Below are positions 36,387-46,476 of a stretch of 64,000 nt of DNA, piece after piece (positions within the stretch are counted from its first letter, which is position 1; each line of letters opens with the position of its first letter). The notes beneath the pieces are model-generated. The model worked only from the letters and a program-made list of their open reading frames with translations, was not told the origin of the DNA and did not search any database. Made by a program: the position numbers and the translations under genes. Source of the stretch: Parietaria judaica (taxonomy: Eukaryota > Streptophyta > Magnoliopsida > Rosales > Urticaceae); the NCBI GenBank assembly GCA_954871525.1, contig OX940868.1:29817056-29881055 (forward strand). The letters are read 5' to 3'.

Positions 36387-37857
36387 ACCAATTTATTAAA
36401 ATCCTAAACAACCATTTTTATTTAAACAAAAATTAATTCAAGAGTACAAAAATATATATTCTCAATCAAAATTTAGTAATCGATTGTTGATAACATATAT
36501 TAATAAATGTAATTTCGTCGCAATAATTGGAAAAACTTAAATTTAAAAACAAATAATGTTAAAATAACAGTTCTAAAATCATTCAAAGTGTTATAAAATG
36601 AAATTACATCAAAAAAATCGAACAAAAAACTCAATTTAATCATTTTCAAAAAGAAATATGTACTTTTGCCGCAATAAAGTCACAATTCGGGAAAACGTCA
36701 ACTTACAAAAATAATTATGTCAAACTTATTGTTTACTAATTATATACAATGTTACAAAATTAAACTAAATCAAAAAATGTGAAAATACGCCGCGGCCTAT
36801 TTAGTAGTAGCCGCGGCGAAACTTTCAACTACACTTAAAAGTGTAGTTGGATCACTTATCCGCCGCGGCTAATATATATTTGCCGCGGCTAACTGTGATC
36901 CGACGACACTTAAAAGTGTCGTTGAAAGATAAATTTCTAATTTTTCAATATTTTACAATTCCAAAAAAATATGTACTTTTTTCAATATTATGGGAAAAAT
37001 CGCCGCGGCTAGTTTAAGTTTGCCGCGGCGAGTCATTCCAACGACACTAATAAGTGTCGTTGGAAATGAATGTCGTTTTCTATTCTGACGACACTAATAT
37101 ATGCGTAGTTGGAACACTACTCGCCGCGGCGAACTAATATTCGCCGCGGCGAATATATGCTTCTGACGACACATAAAAAATTGTGTAGTCGGAAGTCTAT
37201 TTTTTTTAAATCCGACTACGCATAATAATTTCCATCGTCGAAAATTGACTTCCAACGACGCTTTTTGTCTTGCGTAGTGGAATCTCCGTAGTATAATCTC
37301 ATATTTGTAGTAGTGACATGTACGTACAAATACATATACGAAACTCATAACCTCGCTAAAATTATAGTATAGGTTCCGATGGGAAATTATTGATTTTCTT
37401 GAACTGTGTCCGATATTAAGTTGTAGTGAAATTAGTTTTTATTTAATATATGATCGCGTGTGTAATATGGGTTGAGAGTCTGGGTGTGACACGTGGAATT
37501 TTTTTTAATGAAAATATGTTTTTAAGTGTTTTCCGGTTCAATATCATTTATTTAAAGAATAACATCGGTTTTTAACAAAAATAATGAATTTTTCGAGTAA
37601 AAATCAAGTTGGAGTAAAACCGAAATTTGATTTCGAGCTAAAACTTTCTGCCTAAAATTAAGTTACTTCCTAAAAGTGTATATTGAATTCAGTTTCATTC
37701 AATCGTATAATTCATTCAATCTTGGACATGAATTGATTTTCTTAGTGAATGGCTTTATTTTTTTATTTTTCGTAATATAAATTAGTCAACGTGAGACGTC
37801 AAAAACAGCGTGATCATTTGGTACTTCTATTTTCCTTCTAAAAAAATTCAATGATTC

Positions 37858-37904
<47 letters not shown>
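37858..37904. repeat. ATT trinucleotide microsatellite
   Basis: An uninterrupted run of about 15-16 ATT/TAT units. Length polymorphism between individuals is likely. Confidence 0.95.
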
Positions 37905-39962
37905 GGTAAGTTGTGTTGAAAGATTCATTCTTGGCTTTGGTGTCATTAAATACAACCGTTACCAAGGCTATGTAATAATAATAGGGTCAAAGAAATGTCC
38001 CTCGAACTCGAACTATATATGAGCTCATTGAATGAGAAACCGGACTTTGAATTTCTTCTTCAACTTACTATTTATTTTTTATAAAATTAAATACTTTTGG
38101 AGAGGTCAAACAATAGATGATTAATATTAATTTGGAGTTTGGTTTATTATTGAATACACGGCAGTGACTATTAATATCAATTCTCGTCACCGCGTGCATA
38201 AACAATATCTAATAATCATTAGTAGTAAGCCTTCTATAATTTTCTTAAATACTTTCTAGTTCGTAAACTTTATACACAAGATATGAAACAGTTCCGACTC
38301 GTTATAAATGTATTTTGATCGACTTTAGATGAATGATCTTAATTAGATAAATTACGATTAGATAACATGTGAATAAGATTAAAAAATGAAACTCAATTAA
38401 ACATGACTAGTGAGAGTTAAATTTTATTTTACATATTTAATATATGTTATTAAGTGTTTCAATATTGATTATACGTAAAATTTATGCTATTTTATGTTAT
38501 TGAGTAACCCTGTTATATAATAATATTTATTCATTTAAAAATCTTATACTATATAATTATATTGATTAAGTTAAATAAATTAAAAATGAAATTATCAGTC
38601 ATTAACTATGTTAAAAGGCGAGACATAATTAATAATAAACGGGGTGAGTATGGGTCGTATCTTCAAGTTAGAATAGTCTGATGTTGGTTGCTTCTGAATA
38701 ACTAAAACCCGCACGGTTAGATTCTAAAAACAGGTAATCATCTCTAAAACAATTATGTTATTTTATATTTAAAAATTTAATAAAATGGGTGGGAGGATTC
38801 TAGTGGGCGCGGGCTGTCCATAACCCACACCGGACTGTCCAGACGGGTCATCCGGTCATGGGCACGAAGAACCTGCACGGCTGCACCCACCCGACTACGC
38901 GACACCCATATGTACGGTCCTACCTATACGCTTGTCCTTCGGATGCCTACGGCCAACCATATTCTAATTAGCATATTTAAACTTATAAATACTTGTATAA
39001 TTAAAAATCAAATTAATTAAGAAAATTGAAAGAAACCGAAACTAAGGAAACATAATTTAAATATACATATTAAGGCATGCTTTAGTTACTTTGAGCACAT
39101 ACCAACTAGTCAATGTTCTAGACTTTTATCGTCTATAATTACACACATATATATGTGTGTAATATGGAAGTTTGATGCTTTTATTTGATTTTCAACCATT
39201 ATTAGTGGGTTACGTTTACACACACCCTGCCTTTTGGAACTCAACCTCTAAGCAAATCATAATAATTAAATAAACTACCATATACAGCATGGGATCTTGT
39301 AATAATTAATCATTTTCATAATTAACATTTTCAAACTTAAGTAACCTAAGATAGATAATTACCACTTATTAAGAAGTACATTCGTTTAATGATCATATAT
39401 AATATATAATATATATATGTATTATGTAAATATATTAATAATATTCCATAGGATGATCACGAGCCAAGCAAACAATTAATTGACTATATATGAGCTGTGC
39501 CTGTGCATTATTTTGCCTAGCTGGCATGGTACCATTCTCTAATTCAATTTTAATACCAAATTAATTAGCTAATTATATCAAATTAAGAAAAAGAATCAGA
39601 TAATAGTGGGAAGTCAACCAATCCACAGTGGAGAGGCAACATTCACGTGCATGCATGCTTGCTTGCACGTATGCAGAGAGGAATCAAAATCACAAATATA
39701 TCGTGAAGTGAATATATTTTATCACTCTAAATAACTATTACTTCATTATTAACTAGCTAGGGTTTAAAATATGTATATATATATATATATATATATTTCT
39801 TGAGTCTCAATTATATATAAATATAATGTACGTACCAACAGAAACCAAGGCACATTATTATTTTGTGGTATATTTAATGCGTCTTTTTATATTAATAGGA
39901 ATCTTTTTTTATATACGGTGGGTGCCTGAACGGCAACAAGTAGCATTTATCATATCATAATG

Positions 39963-39997
<35 letters not shown>

Positions 39998-40249
39998 CTA
40001 GAGAAGATATAATTTATTATACATATATATATATATATATTGATGTGTGTGTCCACATGAATATATCAGATTCGCAATTGCACGAGTGGAGTGTTATAGA
40101 AGAAGCTAATGATTTTTAGTTGATCATTAATAATGTACTGCAGTATATATTTGCTCTTGAAATTAAGATTATAACTTTTCTTATTCTATCTCATACATAT
40201 TACGTCAATAGGATAAAAAAGTCAACCTTTTTGTATTTATATATATATA

Positions 40250-40515
40250 GGGAAATTTCAGTTTGTATGCCCGGACAGCATGTGTTTTTAGAAAAGTACC
40301 CGAATTTGTTAAATTACAAAACTATGCCCCAAAAGTGTTTATGTAAAGACAAAAAGTGTTTATGTATACATTAACAGTTTTTGGAGCATATTTTAAAGTG
40401 TTTAAAAGTGTTTATGTAAAGACAAAAAGTGTGTTGGGGGCATAGTTTTGTAATTTAACAAACTCGGGTACTTTTTCGAAAACACATGCTCTACCGAGCA
40501 TACAAACTGAAGTTT

Positions 40516-40518
<3 letters not shown>
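40250..40518. mobile_element. Palindromic TA-MITE, copy B
   Basis: It begins GGGAAATTTCAGTTTGTATG and ends CATACAAACTGAAGTTTCCC, flanked by TA runs on both sides (target TA). It is 269 bp long, inverted along most of its length, with the module AAAGACAAAAAGTGTTTATG repeated inside. No ORF of substance. Confidence 0.88.

Positions 40519-40581
<63 letters not shown>
40518..40581. repeat. Long TA dinucleotide run beside MITE copy B
   Basis: About 31 uninterrupted TA units start directly at the right edge of the TA-MITE. The MITE's left flank is also a shorter TA run, so the element sits inside a TA microsatellite. Confidence 0.95.
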
Positions 40582-40584
<3 letters not shown>

Positions 40585-40970
40585 GAGTCATGGATTCAGA
40601 CTTTCGATTCGGTAAATACTAGAAATGACTCGATACTTTCTTTCAAAACAGTGAAAAATGATTCATTTTTATTACTTTAGTGTGAATATGATCTTATTAA
40701 CTGTCAAATAACAAAAAAGTTTTTTTTTTTTTACCTTAAAGTATTATATATTTTTAAATTAGAAAATCATTTGGTACTTTGATATTATAGTGTCCAATTT
40801 ACACAAAAATCATACGGAATGAGTTATTTTGCTATTTCTAAATGGATAGGCTGGATTCATGCTCCTACCATAAAAGATGAGTTATTTTTACTTTTTTTAT
40901 ATCAAGATAGATGGACATATAAGCACATTTTTCATAGAAGAATGACCAATAAGTACCATATATATGTATA

Positions 40971-41239
40971 GGGAAATTTCAGTTTGTATGCCTGGTAGAG
41001 CATGTGTTTTTGAAAAAGTACCCGAATTTGTTAAATTATAAAACTATGCCTCCAACACACTTTTTGTCTTTACATAAACACTTTTAAACACTTTAAAATA
41101 TGCTCCAAAAACTGTTAATGTATACATAAGCACTTTTTGTCTTTACATAAATACTTTTGGGGCATAATTTTATAATTTAACAAATTCGAGTACTTTTCTA
41201 AAAACACATACTGTCCGGGCGTACAAATTGAAATTTCCC
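40971..41239. mobile_element. Palindromic TA-MITE, copy C
   Basis: Same ends and length as copy B (269 bp; starts GGGAAATTTCAG, ends AAATTTCCC), flanked by TA. Its internal order is reversed relative to copy B, so it inserted in the opposite orientation, about 450 bp away. Confidence 0.88.
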
Positions 41240-42776
41240 TATGTATATATATATTTCTTCATCACATCTTAATTAATATATTTCCTTCCACTTTGTGAGA
41301 GTTCTTTTTGTCAATGATCTCAAAGTTGAGTTTGACTTCAACAATATTGACTAAACCAACTCAAATAGACTTTATTCTTGAATTTGTAAAGGGAACTAAT
41401 TTCCGGAAGATATGACACATGAACATTGTATGTCTACCCGTGTTTAAAATACCGATGCGATACTCTTAACTTTAGTACCTAAACAATATTGTTTGTACCG
41501 ATCAAATCTTACGCATACGAGTACAATACTCTATGGTTTTCTTTTTACCGGCAACTTCAATTTTCCGGTACGTAGCCGGTAGTAGAAAACAAAACTAATT
41601 ATAATTTATTTATCCACACAATTGTAAATTAATTGCCTTCATTCATTGACAACTATTATTATTATAATTATAGTGTCCAAAAAAGTCTGGATTCAATGTT
41701 CTTTTTAATGGGGAGAGATGATTAATAGAAATAGTACGTAGAGAACGGTGAGATCTAATGAAGCATTTTGTCTTTTAGTGGAGAGTTTCAAGAGAAGAAG
41801 GTATTGGAAAATTATTCCGTGTCAGTTTATAGGCCTATGAATTTGAGCCTAATTTATACGAACATTAAATAATTAAAAACATCCAGCTGTTTGATATTAT
41901 TTATACATAAATATATTTCTGTCTCATTTTGGTTCTTTTCTTTCCAGCTGTGAAACCCATGATCTAGAACAACAGGGTTGACTTCGTTTTGTCATTTTAT
42001 CACTGTCATCTCTTCTCATGTGAATTAAAATTTAAATCCAAATTATTTCTCACTCCAAATCTTTATGCAAATCTAATGGCTCGCTATGATATATTTTTCT
42101 CTAATTTAGAGCCCCAAGGAATTTGAGAAACGACAATGATTTTAAAAGGAAACGACGGGATATTATGAGACGAGTCTTGGTCTATATAAAACAAGTGACA
42201 AGATACGAGAAGAAAAGACAGAGAGTAAGTTCTACAAATGAACATTTAGGGTATCATATATACATATTCGGTAAAGCTTAATTAGAGGAGTTAGTTACTA
42301 ATATGTTTGTAACTAATTACAATCATTGAAGTTGATGACTGACTCTCTAATCAGTTAACAATGTGGGGTGGCACTATAAGCAGGGCCGGTTTCGAGTTCG
42401 AAGAAATCCTAACCGAAAATACTTTTTAGGCCTTTATCGAAATAACTCAATTTTTGAAATCCCAAAATAACATAAAATTAACGTACTAAAGTTCATTTTT
42501 GGACTTTAAAATCCAGAGAAAAATAAAATGAAAAAATATCTTTGCTTAGATGTCCATTCCTTGTGGCTTCGGGATTGGTCGGGTTATCCTTTTATTTATA
42601 TTAGAAAGCCAATGAAATATTGCACCAAAATAATACGAAATAAAAAAAATAGCAGCATTCGAATTACAAACTCTAACATTACGCTTAAAGAAAGACAAAC
42701 TCACGAGTCAACGAAGAAAAGCAGCCAAAGAAACGACATATCTTGAACAATTTAAACGACATACCATGTAAATAAG

Positions 42777-43368
42777 TAGGGGTGGCAATTTTGGGCCGGG
42801 CACGAAACACGAAACTGTTACGACACGATTTAAATGGGCTTGGGTCTACCATAAATGAATTTGGGTCCATCAGTGTCGAACACGATTAATACGAATAAAT
42901 AACAGGTAAACACGACACGAACACGATAACACGATGGATCTCAATTAGACACGATTAAGAAGAAAAAAGTTGAATTTTTATTAATTTATATATGTTATAA
43001 AGTGTTTTACTGTCCCTAAAAAAAAGTATTTTACTATATGACATTTATATATTTTTTAAATTATTAATTACGTTGTACACCTAATGAACATAAAAAATTG
43101 TTAGTAAACTTTAAAATTTTAGATCGTATAATTAAATAAAATAAGTAAAATGAGTGCAAATTGAATTAATTTATAATTTTAAAATATGTGAATTTGTTTA
43201 ATGGGTTAAACGGGTAGAAAAGATAAACACGCTATTTAAATGGAGCGGGTCTGAGTCTCATCTTCTAACATGATTAATAATTGGGGCGGGACTAGGTCTA
43301 CATAAAATAAGTAAAAAACGATTAAGACCCGCTACAAACACGACACGCAACATAAATTGCCACCCCTA
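42777..43368. mobile_element. hAT-type MITE, 592 bp
   Basis: The ends are inverted: TAGGGGTGGCAATTT on the left and AAATTGCCACCCCTA on the right. Flanking 8-mers TAAATAAG (42769-42776) and TAAATTAG (43369-43376) match at 7 of 8 positions, the target size of hAT elements. The subterminal DNA is rich in ACACGA and CACGACACG words typical of this plant family. There is no transposase. Confidence 0.85.
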
Positions 43369-43954
43369 TAAATTAGTCAATCCAATACTTCAGAAACGAC
43401 AACAGAGTTAAAACTATACATTTAAGCTGAAAAGCGACATAGATTCGGTAAGCAAAATTTTATTACAAGATGAATAAATAAATTGCTTTACTCTGGTTTC
43501 TTCTCATCCAAAATTAGACAGTCACAGCTCACCACTTTGATATGTACTGAAAATTATTTGAAGATCAAAGACATTCAAATATGAATCATGCATTTATAAC
43601 CCTTTTTATAGTATTTATAAAATCTCTTAAGATTTACGCACACGACACAACACTCAGGATGCGACAAGTCTTATTTCTTATTTGAACAAAATTTCGAACA
43701 ATCTCTCGTCAATATTATAGAACTCATTCGAAAATAAAGAAAATAAGTTTAGTCAGCGCAATCTTCAGATCTACAAAATTGCAAAAACCAAAATTCCTAG
43801 GTAGCTAGAAGTCTGGATCAATGAATGGCAATTTAGTATTTTTCATGTACAAGCTGTTAAAATCCAACATAACACATCTCTAAAGCTACAACAAGCCATC
43901 AAAAAAAATTATATTAGTCCTTCAACACAAAACACTTTGTACCATTCCATCTAC

Positions 43955-46260
43955 TTAAGACACCGAAAATGCATAACTATCGCTTGCCGTCAGCTTCCGC
44001 TGGTCCGACACCCTATCCGTTTCTTCTATTGTATCCGTCGTCGTTGCGGAATCCGCGTAACCGTCTCTTAGTGATGGTAACACCTGCATTTGCATGCGAA
44101 GCTACTAAGTGAGTATTTAAATTATTATTATTAATTTCGTGGCCGACCCCAAATATAATTTTCTTTTATTACATCTTAAAAGAAAATTTCATTTTTTTTT
44201 TAAATTATAGGACCGGGTCTGATTTAACACACCTGCAATAGGTTGGTGCCATCGCCGGCTCCTCCACCGCCGATTTCCTCTATCATCCTCAGTGCCCCCG
44301 CCGCGCTTGGCCGGTTCCTGGGGTCAGTGTCGGCGCAGGCGACTCCAATGTCAATCAGCCTCTGCATCTCGGCAGCAGCAGCACCCCGGGTGCCGGCGAT
44401 CTCCGGGTCGAGGAGCTCGGCCTCGCGGCCTTCCTCTAAAGCGGTGGCCGCCCACCGCACAACGTCGATGCCCCCCTTGCCGTCAGAGAGGTAATGCGAG
44501 GGGAACTTGCCGGTGAGGATCTCGAGGATGACGACGCCAAGGCAGTAGACATCGGACTTGGGCGAGACGCAGTGGGGCGGCGCAGCGGCCTCGGGGGCCT
44601 TGTACGCGAACAAGGTTTGTGGGACGGCCGCGGGGTTGATGAGGTGGGCGAAGCCGTAGTCGGAGATTAAGGGGTCGAGGACGGGGCCGAGGAGGACGTT
44701 GCTGGACTTGAGGTTGCCGTGGGGGAGGTCGAAGGAGGCAAGCTCCGCGTGGATGTGAGCAAGACCTTTGGCGATCCCTCGGACGATTTTCAGGCGGGAC
44801 GGCCAGTTGAGCTCGGTGTGGCAGGATCCATGGTCGCCTGAGAAACGGGAAGGTGTTATTGGTAACTTCCGGCACAAGTTATTGGATTGCTTGAGAGGCA
44901 AGGTATTGTGAAATCAAAGAGAATAGAAGAACGTACCATGAAGCAAGTAGAGCAAGCTCCCATTGGGAACATACTCAGAGACAACCAGCTTCTCCTCCTT
45001 CCGGTAATGGTAAGCCAAAGGGGACAGCACATTCCAGTGCTTCACCCTCGCCAGCCGCCGAATCTCGCCATCGAACCGCTCCGTCTCCCCGACGCTCATG
45101 TCCTTGATCCGCTTCACAACTACAGCAACCCCGTTGGCCATCACCGCCTTGTACGACGACCCCATCGCCCCAACGCCCAGCACCTCCGCCGAAGCCTTCA
45201 TCAGGTCTGCCATCACCAGTACCCCCTTCTCCTCGCTCACCATCACGATCTCCGCCCCTGACGCCGCTGCAACGCCCGTTACCCTCCTCCCTCGCCCCGA
45301 CTCTATCTCCTTCTTGTTCAGCGACCCGACATGCACCTCAACCGATGCCTCCCCGCCCCGCGAGGAACTCCCGACCCTTGCAAAACCGACCCCGTCGCCA
45401 ACCCCGTCGCCGTCCCGGATCTTCCGTTTGTACCACACAATGAAACCGGCGGCGACGGAGACGATCAGCACCGCCAGGGTGATCGCGGTGGCCACCACCT
45501 TCTTTGAGTCCACCGCGCGGATTCCGCATTCCCGCCCAACCCCCTCCCCGCACAGCCCAGGGTTCCCGGCGAACACGGGAGGGGCGAACCGCGCCGCCAG
45601 GCTGGCCGGAACCTCGCCTTCAAAGGCGTTGTTGGATAGGTCAAGGGATATCAAATTTGGCGCGGCGTCCAGGGGCGGGATCCGCCCGGTGAAGCGGTTA
45701 CCGGCGAGCTTGAGCTCGACGAGGCGGGAGAGCTGTGAAATCGACGATGGGAGGTTCCCGGTGAGCTTGTTGTTCGAAAGCCAGAGTTTCTTGAGGAACG
45801 TCATTCCGGAGAAATACTCCGACGGGATATCGCCGGAGAATTGGTTTCCCGAGAGGTAGATTGCTCGAAGAGAGATAAGGCTGCTCAGCTCCGGGATCGG
45901 ACCCGCGAAGGAGTTGTTGGCAAGGCCGATGATGCGGAGGCCCCTGAGCCGCCGCAGAGCGGTGATGTCGATCGAGCCCGACAAGCCCATGCCCTGCAGG
46001 CTCAGACCTGAAACGGCGCCGTTGTTGCAGATGACGCCCTTCCAATGGGATGACCCGCTGCACGGGGACGAGCCCGGGGCCCATGAGTCCAGCGCAGTAG
46101 TGATGGTGAAGGAGCTCTTGAGCTTCAAAAGGGCTTCGGATTCGGAGCCGGAGTCGGCCTGCACGGAGTTGCAGAGGCCGAAGAAGGCGACGATGGCGGT
46201 GAAGATGTACGGAGAAGGGACAAGCCGATTGACGGCCATTGCTGGGGAAAGGGGAAGCAA
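43955..46260 (-). CDS. PRK8: LRR receptor-like kinase, PRK group
   Basis: Three exons on the minus strand, 44937-46260, 44233-44837 and 43955-44083, give 685 aa. In order: signal peptide (PYIFTAIVAFFGLCNSVQA), LRR N-terminal cap, about five leucine-rich repeats (residues 80-230), a CxxxxGxxC-type cap (GLCGEGVGREC), a membrane helix at about 255-277, a basic stop-transfer, then a kinase-like domain from about residue 355. The glycine loop GVGAMGSSYKAV and VVVKR lysine are present, but HRD is HGN (PHGNLKSSNVLL) and DFG is DYG, so it may be a weak or pseudo-kinase, as in other LRR-III members. If the last intron is retained, the protein ends at 44224 (645 aa). A second ATG at 46239 is a possible start. 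PRKs act mainly in pollen-tube growth with ROPGEFs; the assignment to PRK8 (At1g72460) rests on position and family. Confidence 0.85.
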
Positions 46261-46344
46261 AACAGAAACGGAGTTGCGGTTTGGTTTTTGTTGTGTTTTG
46301 ATGTTTTTTTGTGTTTCTGCGTGATTTGCTGTGTTTGCATGGAT

Positions 46345-46368
46345 GAGAGAGAGAGAGAGAGAGAGAGA
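46345..46368. repeat. GA microsatellite in the PRK leader
   Basis: Twelve GA units (CT on the gene strand) lie about 85 bp upstream of the minus-strand start codon. CT-rich leaders are common in plants, and GA repeats also bind BPC/GAGA-type factors. Confidence 0.85.
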
Positions 46369-46476
46369 TGTTTTGGCCTCAGATTAGGGAGACCGTTATA
46401 ACGGTTGGTTCTTTCTTATTTTCTAAATATGCACTATCTGAGGTGTGAATCACAATTTGAATCAGCCTCTCAAACT

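Larger units (their letters stand above)
34050..37315. mobile_element. Non-autonomous CACTA (En/Spm) element, 3.3 kb
   Basis: It starts CACTACTACAAAAA and ends TTGTAGTAGTG, the canonical CACTA termini. A perfect 3-bp target duplication ACA is present at 34047-34049 and 37316-37318. Both subterminal regions (34060-34290 and 36780-37300) are packed with short inverted motifs: ACACTTAAAAGTGT, GTCGTCGGA/TCCGACGAC and the palindrome GCCGCGGC, the expected layout for transposase binding. There is no transposase or TNP-A-like frame. The reverse frame at 34806-35228 is low-complexity and not called. A roughly 260-bp segment is duplicated inside (35185-35444 and 35986-36246). Confidence 0.92.
37319..43954. 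other. Gene-free, transposon-rich stretch
   Basis: It contains an ATT microsatellite, two TA-MITEs, a hAT MITE and several TA runs (about 39774-39797, 39964-39995 and 40023-40041), each described separately where defined. A GC-richer patch at about 38785-38960 with words like GGGCGCGGGC and CGGGTCATCCGGTCATGGGC looks like decayed transposon end sequence. No gene was recognised. The last 300 bases before 43954 are probably the 3' untranslated region of the receptor kinase. Confidence 0.55.

Noticed and set aside
34050..37315. CRISPR-like regularly spaced repeats
   Set aside because: The repeats are CACTA subterminal motifs with irregular spacing in a plant genome.
45098..45859. A 253-codon plus-strand open frame
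   Set aside because: Antisense shadow of the receptor-kinase exon; Pro/Ser/Thr-rich translation without domain features.
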